From the NCBI GenBank assembly GCA_030741355.1, contig JASLVM010000012.1, positions 1 to 43,132 of the forward strand: a DNA stretch of 43,132 nucleotides, read 5' to 3'. The position numbers were made by a program, and so were the translations under genes. The notes below the pieces were generated by a model, which was not told the DNA's origin, searched no databases, and saw only the letters and a list, made by a program, of their open reading frames with translations. Numbering within the stretch: position 1 is the first letter of the stretch; every line of letters begins with the position of its first letter. This document shows positions 39,748 through 43,132 of this stretch, in pieces. Source of the stretch: Candidatus Poseidonia sp. (lineage in GTDB: Archaea; Thermoplasmatota; Poseidoniia; Poseidoniales; Poseidoniaceae).

Positions 39748-42291
39748 TCACTCGCTTTCATCGGCCGGTGGTGCCATTGGAGGTGGGGCTGGAACAAAAG
39801 CGCTGGCGGCCTTCGCTGCGGCCTCCTGCTCGTCCCACATTTTCTCAATTTGAACCTCTGCCGCCAAAGCATCTTCGCCACCACGGGAAACCAGATACAA
39901 AGCGAGCAACATGACGGCGATGAGGGCGAAGAACGCCACGAGCGCTTGACCTTCGATGTCATCTTCTTCTGCCTGAGATGTGTCAACAGGAGGGTCCGTA
40001 TTGACGTCGTCTTTGTCCTCGGTATCGGTGGTTTGGTCGTTGTTGTCGTTGTTATTGCCGTTGGCATCGTTGTTGTTGTCGCCGGTGTTGGTGTTATCGG
40101 TCTGACAAGGCGGCATCGTACCGTCTTCACACGGCTCGGGTTCGGGCTCCTCAACCACTTCGAATACCGTGACCGGTTCAAGTGATTCTGCGCGGTCGTA
40201 GTAGCGGTCATAGAGCAACGACATGTCCCATTGGAAATTGGCCGTCCCCGAGTTGTTGAGGACGTTGAAGTAGCGTTCATCGCCGTAGGTGTACCACGGG
40301 TCCAAGCCAACGTTGCCCATGTTTCGGGTGACGCTATCGAAATCGTTCGCATCACCGAAGGCAGCGGTCATTTCCTCCACATCAAAGCGCATGGCCATGG
40401 TCAGGTTTTCGACGATGCTGGCCCAAGTCTGGGCGCCGTCTGGTGCGGCGAGGAAGGTGACATCAACGGCTTTGCCAAACTTACCGGCGGGCTCAATGTC
40501 GTCGCCTTTCAATCCCTCCATCAGGTCTTGGTCTCCATAAACGGCCAGGCCACCGACCACGGTGAGGCGGACATCAGGGTCAACCGCATTGATCAGGTTT
40601 CGATAGGGGTTCGCGTGAATGTTGTCAATCACCACCAAATCGGCGGCTTTTCCGGCTTCCAAGGTGCCGACTTCGTTGTCCCAGTTTGTGGCGATAGCGG
40701 CACCGGAGGTGACCATTTCGACCATTTCGTAATCGGTGAAGATGTCTCCAAGCATTTCGTCATCCCAAAGGTCGGCCACTTTGAGTTCATGAAGCGGAGA
40801 TTTCGACCCGGAGGGTGCCCAATCCGGTGCGAGGGTGATGTGGACGCCGGCTGCCTTGGCTGCGGCGATGTCAGCCGTTTGGCCGTAGAGAAGCAGATTG
40901 GAGAGCGGCGACCAAACCAGTGTGGCACCGACGTTGGCCATTTGTGTGAACTCTTGCTGGCCAAGGGCCACACCGTGGATGAGGACCAATTCGCCAACAA
41001 GCAAGTTGTTTTGCACGAGAATGTCAAATTCTCCACGACTTCGTTCGTCGACGCCTTCGGCGATGTGGATGAACCATGCGTCAAGTTCACCGCTGGCGTT
41101 TCCGGTCTTGATGTGGTTTCCGACATAGTCCGAGGTCAACTCCGTGACCTTGGTGTGAATTTCGTCCCTTCCGAAGTTGTAATCTTCGATGTTTCTCGAA
41201 AGCACGGTAGCGTAGCTGTCGTCGGGGTTGCTTGGACCGCCTTGGGCTGCGGTCGTTCCTCCCACGAGGGATTTCATCTCGATGTATTTCATCGCTTGCG
41301 ATTCCATGTTCCAATAGGGGCCAGAGTGGACCAACATTTTCGGTTTGGTGACCTGTTCACTGTAATCGGGGTGGTTTTTCCATTCGTATCTGTTGTTGTA
41401 GCCGCCCCACGCATTTCGATTGTTTTCCGAAAGGTGAGGGCTCATGTCCCAAAGGGGCGCTTGGTTGTAGTGAAGGTGGTTGTGCAAATCCAGCAGGCCC
41501 GGATAAATCGTGCCGTTGGTTTCGAGCACCGGCACGTTGGTCAGTTGAATATCGGACGGTACATCGTCTTCCCAAACCGCTTCAATCATGCCATCTTTGA
41601 CCAAGATGTGGCCTTCATTGATGACATCAGCCTCACCGGTCATGGGTACGATACGACCCTTCAGCACGTAGGCGCCGGAGTGAACGTTGTCGTTGAGTCC
41701 ATAGCAGCGAACCATGTTTTGGGCCACACCGTAGACGAGGGAATTGTCCCCCCATCCCGGTGTTGGTGGGGAGACTTTGGAAACCGTGCCGTTGTCAGCC
41801 TTCACGTAAGAGGTGTCCCACCACGAATCTTCTTCCGGGAAAGAGAGCGTGTCAATGACATTACCAAAACTGTCCGATATGGTCGCCGTGTCGCCGTCCC
41901 AATAGTCGAGTTCAATCCTTGAACTGTCTCGGAAGATGACGATGTGGCCGTTGGGCTCGATGGTGGTGTTCCATGCAAGACGACAAGGGGCCGAGCCGCC
42001 TTCGCTGATGTCGTCCAGCAACCAGTCGGAAACATCAACGGGTTCAGCACCGCTGTTCCAGAGCTCGATGAATTGGTCCGAGATGGAACCAATGTCACCG
42101 TCGTTGTTCCAGTCCGTGCCGTTGTATTCGGCCGAACTGGCCGAAACGAGAATTTCACTGATGCGTACTTCGCTGGCTCCACGAGCATTGGCAGCGCTCG
42201 CCCCGTCGTCTGCAGGGGGCAGGACGGTGCTGGCGCTCTGTCCGAGAAACAGAACGACGATGAAGAAGGCGAGGGCGAGCGGTCGGCGCAT
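39748..42291 (-). CDS. Membrane-anchored lamin-tail-domain / amidohydrolase ectoprotein
   Basis: A signal peptide (LALAFFIVVLFLGQSA) is followed by an LTD (lamin-tail-like) domain at about 40-150: VRISEILVSASSAEYNG, then FIELWNSGAEPVDVSDWLL. From about 200 to 600 it is an amidohydrolase: the entry IYPGLLDLHNHLHYNQ (H-x-H), further ligands in WFIHIAEG and VLIHGVALG, and Asp in APDWAPSG, with the exit GTLEAGKAADLVVIDN. This suggests a metal-dependent hydrolase acting on a cyclic amide or similar substrate outside the cell; the substrate is unknown. An Asn/Asp/Thr-rich linker of ~45 residues precedes one membrane helix (ALVAFFALIAVMLLALYLV) and a short tail. ATG 42291 is preferred over TTG 42306; a TATA-like element lies 26 bases upstream. 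Confidence 0.88.
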   Translation of the reverse strand: MRRPLALAFFIVVLFLGQSASTVLPPADDGASAANARGASEVRISEILVSASSAEYNGTDWNNDGDIGSISDQFIELWNSGAEPVDVSDWLLDDISEGGSAPCRLAWNTTIEPNGHIVIFRDSSRIELDYWDGDTATISDSFGNVIDTLSFPEEDSWWDTSYVKADNGTVSKVSPPTPGWGDNSLVYGVAQNMVRCYGLNDNVHSGAYVLKGRIVPMTGEADVINEGHILVKDGMIEAVWEDDVPSDIQLTNVPVLETNGTIYPGLLDLHNHLHYNQAPLWDMSPHLSENNRNAWGGYNNRYEWKNHPDYSEQVTKPKMLVHSGPYWNMESQAMKYIEMKSLVGGTTAAQGGPSNPDDSYATVLSRNIEDYNFGRDEIHTKVTELTSDYVGNHIKTGNASGELDAWFIHIAEGVDERSRGEFDILVQNNLLVGELVLIHGVALGQQEFTQMANVGATLVWSPLSNLLLYGQTADIAAAKAAGVHITLAPDWAPSGSKSPLHELKVADLWDDEMLGDIFTDYEMVEMVTSGAAIATNWDNEVGTLEAGKAADLVVIDNIHANPYRNLINAVDPDVRLTVVGGLAVYGDQDLMEGLKGDDIEPAGKFGKAVDVTFLAAPDGAQTWASIVENLTMAMRFDVEEMTAAFGDANDFDSVTRNMGNVGLDPWYTYGDERYFNVLNNSGTANFQWDMSLLYDRYYDRAESLEPVTVFEVVEEPEPEPCEDGTMPPCQTDNTNTGDNNNDANGNNNDNNDQTTDTEDKDDVNTDPPVDTSQAEEDDIEGQALVAFFALIAVMLLALYLVSRGGEDALAAEVQIEKMWDEQEAAAKAASAFVPAPPPMAPPADESE
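40020..40110 (-). repeat. Low-complexity Asn/Asp/Thr-coding tract
   Basis: Repeated GTT/GTC triplets on the plus strand encode an Asn-, Asp- and Thr-rich stretch (NTNTGDNNNDANGNNNDNND) in the amidohydrolase protein, just before its membrane helix. It is a flexible spacer between ectodomain and membrane, and a likely site of replication slippage or length variation between strains. Confidence 0.6.
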
Positions 42292-42312
42292 GGTTGAACG
42301 AAGCAATCTCGG

Positions 42313-42322
42313 CTCATAAGAC
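42313..42322 (-). promoter_or_regulatory. TATA-like element upstream of LTD-amidohydrolase
   Basis: The minus strand reads GTCTTATGAG, centred 26 bases before ATG 42291, in the 91-base divergent gap with trxA. The sequence is a weak TATA match, but the spacing is right for a leaderless start. Confidence 0.35.
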
Positions 42323-42382
42323 CGTCTGCGAACAGGCTAGCCTTTCACATGCCTTCAAGAAGGGTGAAGATGAGGCCCGTGT

Positions 42383-42763
42383 ATGGCCACATTAGAAATC
42401 AGCGAGCCCATGTTCGCCGAGACAATCGAAAACAACGAACTCGTCCTCCTTGACTTTTGGGCGGAATGGTGTGGCCCCTGCAAAGCCTACGGCCCGGTTT
42501 ACGAACGGGTCTCCGAGGAATTCCCAGACGTTGTTTTCGGCAAGATTGACACCGAGGAACAGCAAGCCTTGGCAGGTATGTTCGGCATACGTTCCATCCC
42601 GACAACGATCGCCTTCAAAGAAGGGATTGGCGTTTTCATGCAACCCGGTGCTCTTCCCGAGGATGCTCTCCGTGATTTGGTCCAACAACTTCAGGGGCTT
42701 GACATGGACGAAGTTCGTGCAGAAATCGCTGCCAAAGAAGCCGAAGAAGCCAAGGACGAATGA
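42383..42763 (+). CDS. trxA: Thioredoxin
   Basis: The protein carries the active site WAEWCGPCKAYGPVYE and the cis-proline loop GIRSIPTTIAFKEG, both classical for thioredoxin. It is a cytosolic thiol-disulfide reductant with no signal peptide. The N-terminus MATLEISEPMFAETIENN matches the usual first strand and helix. A charged C-terminal extension of about 20 residues (AEIAAKEAEEAKDE) brings it to 126 residues against the usual ~105. It is divergent from the amidohydrolase gene and lies 51 bases before a lipoprotein gene on the same strand. Confidence 0.95.
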   Translation: MATLEISEPMFAETIENNELVLLDFWAEWCGPCKAYGPVYERVSEEFPDVVFGKIDTEEQQALAGMFGIRSIPTTIAFKEGIGVFMQPGALPEDALRDLVQQLQGLDMDEVRAEIAAKEAEEAKDE

Positions 42764-42814
42764 TGGGAACACCGTTCCGATTGATTCAAGTCAGTCCCAT
42801 GCGCCGGTTCACTC

Positions 42815-43132
42815 ATGGACCTGAAACCGCTGTTGGTGGTGCTGCTCTTTTCGACCAGCATGCTCGCTGGTTGTTTTGGTGAAAATGAAGCCGTTGAAGG
42901 CTCAGAAAGCGCTGATACGGTCTATCCTGAACCATGGGACCGCTTTGACCGTTCCTACGACGACCAAGATATCTACGCCCGGGTAAGCGTCAACGGGTCC
43001 TACCCACTCGACGATGTTCGTTCGGTCTACGTTCCCGTGCCCTCCATCACGGCTGCCGACGGTGGGGCGGGATTGACCGGTGATGCCACGGTCCACCTCG
43101 GCTTGTGGCTCCCCGTTATCGAAGGATGCGAC
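42815..43132 (+). CDS. Putative lipoprotein (partial, C-terminus off right edge)
   Basis: This frame is not in the ORF track because it runs off the window. It starts at ATG 42815 with a type II signal peptide, LLVVLLFSTSMLAGCFGENE, with the lipobox LAGC and the lipidated Cys at position 20. The 106 visible residues continue with an acidic linker and a Tyr/Asp-rich, probably beta-structured region (YARVSVNGSYPLDDVRSVYV). The family was not recognised. It is likely a membrane-anchored, externally exposed protein. It lies downstream of trxA and may be cotranscribed with it. Confidence 0.8.
   Translation, partial: MDLKPLLVVLLFSTSMLAGCFGENEAVEGSESADTVYPEPWDRFDRSYDDQDIYARVSVNGSYPLDDVRSVYVPVPSITAADGGAGLTGDATVHLGLWLPVIEGCD

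Noticed and set aside
40020-40110. Triplet tract as a regulatory or CRISPR-like repeat
   Set aside because: The triplets are in frame and simply encode the Asn/Asp-rich linker of the amidohydrolase protein.
40231-41922. 563-residue plus-strand ORF opposite the amidohydrolase
   Set aside because: Antisense shadow with skewed Val/Gly/His/Phe composition and no recognisable motif; the opposite strand carries clear LTD and amidohydrolase motifs.
1-43132. CRISPR array, insertion sequence, integrase or tRNA/rRNA gene
   Set aside because: I saw no regularly spaced repeats, transposase or integrase motifs, and the gaps between genes are too short for most RNA genes; a dedicated tRNA scan was not possible here.

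Overview
The window looks like a chromosomal segment of a marine planktonic euryarchaeon, most likely Marine Group II (Poseidoniia). Archaeal information-processing genes are plain: TBP, NMD3, a Csl4 exosome subunit, a METTL5-like rRNA methyltransferase, SepF and mevalonate kinase. They sit beside large Sec-exported, single-span surface proteins and aerobic-type membrane redox genes. The order-level placement is inference from gene content; no rRNA or tRNA gene was seen. Coding density is very high and no gap between genes reaches 300 bases. The widest is 132 bp, between mevalonate kinase and the EtfD-like gene.

Layout. (1) 1-9122, minus strand: a directon read right to left as a polytopic membrane protein, a GT2 glycosyltransferase, aspartate-semialdehyde dehydrogenase, an unknown protein with a Pro/Glu-rich linker, a small zinc ribbon, a METTL5-like methyltransferase, Csl4 fused to two RRM domains, and a COG1031 radical SAM enzyme cut by the left edge. 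(2) 9195-9818, plus: an M23-fold protein without a signal peptide. (3) 9812-14157, minus: a cytochrome c maturation set (CcmA fused to a membrane domain, CcmC, a 54-residue CcmD-like protein absent from the ORF track), then NMD3 and a phosphoglucose/phosphomannose isomerase. (4) 14247-22100, plus: rhomboid protease, giant membrane-anchored subtilase, GlmS. (5) 22103-23486: a KaiC-like ATPase (minus) and a Maf-like pyrophosphatase (plus). (6) 23490-32945, minus: mevalonate kinase, TBP, two tandem paralogous surface proteins, SepF. (7) 33078-36498, plus: EtfD-like membrane iron-sulfur oxidoreductase, MutY, a small unknown protein. (8) 36495-38191, minus: an SDR-family oxidoreductase and a Frag1/DRAM-like membrane protein. 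(9) 38260-39747 CysS (plus), 39748-42291 a lamin-tail-domain/amidohydrolase ectoprotein (minus), then thioredoxin and the start of a lipoprotein (plus).

Connections. GlmS, the PGI/PMI enzyme, the GT2 enzyme and the large membrane protein could together feed surface glycosylation. Four large proteins share one plan: signal peptide, long ectodomain, one transmembrane helix and a short cytosolic tail. The subtilase tail ends in a zinc ribbon, and the two paralogs end in a shared Trp-rich motif; the second paralog lies directly upstream of sepF. RNA metabolism is represented by Csl4-RRM, METTL5-like and NMD3 genes.

The most noteworthy points are the Csl4-RRM-RRM fusion, the tandem surface proteins next to SepF with their shared cytosolic motif, the LTD-amidohydrolase, the archaeal Ccm cluster with its tiny CcmD, and the fact that all five convergent gene pairs meet within -7 to +3 bases. 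Initiation looks mixed: TATA boxes about 26 bases upstream of some start codons suggest leaderless mRNAs, while internal operon genes have Shine-Dalgarno sequences.
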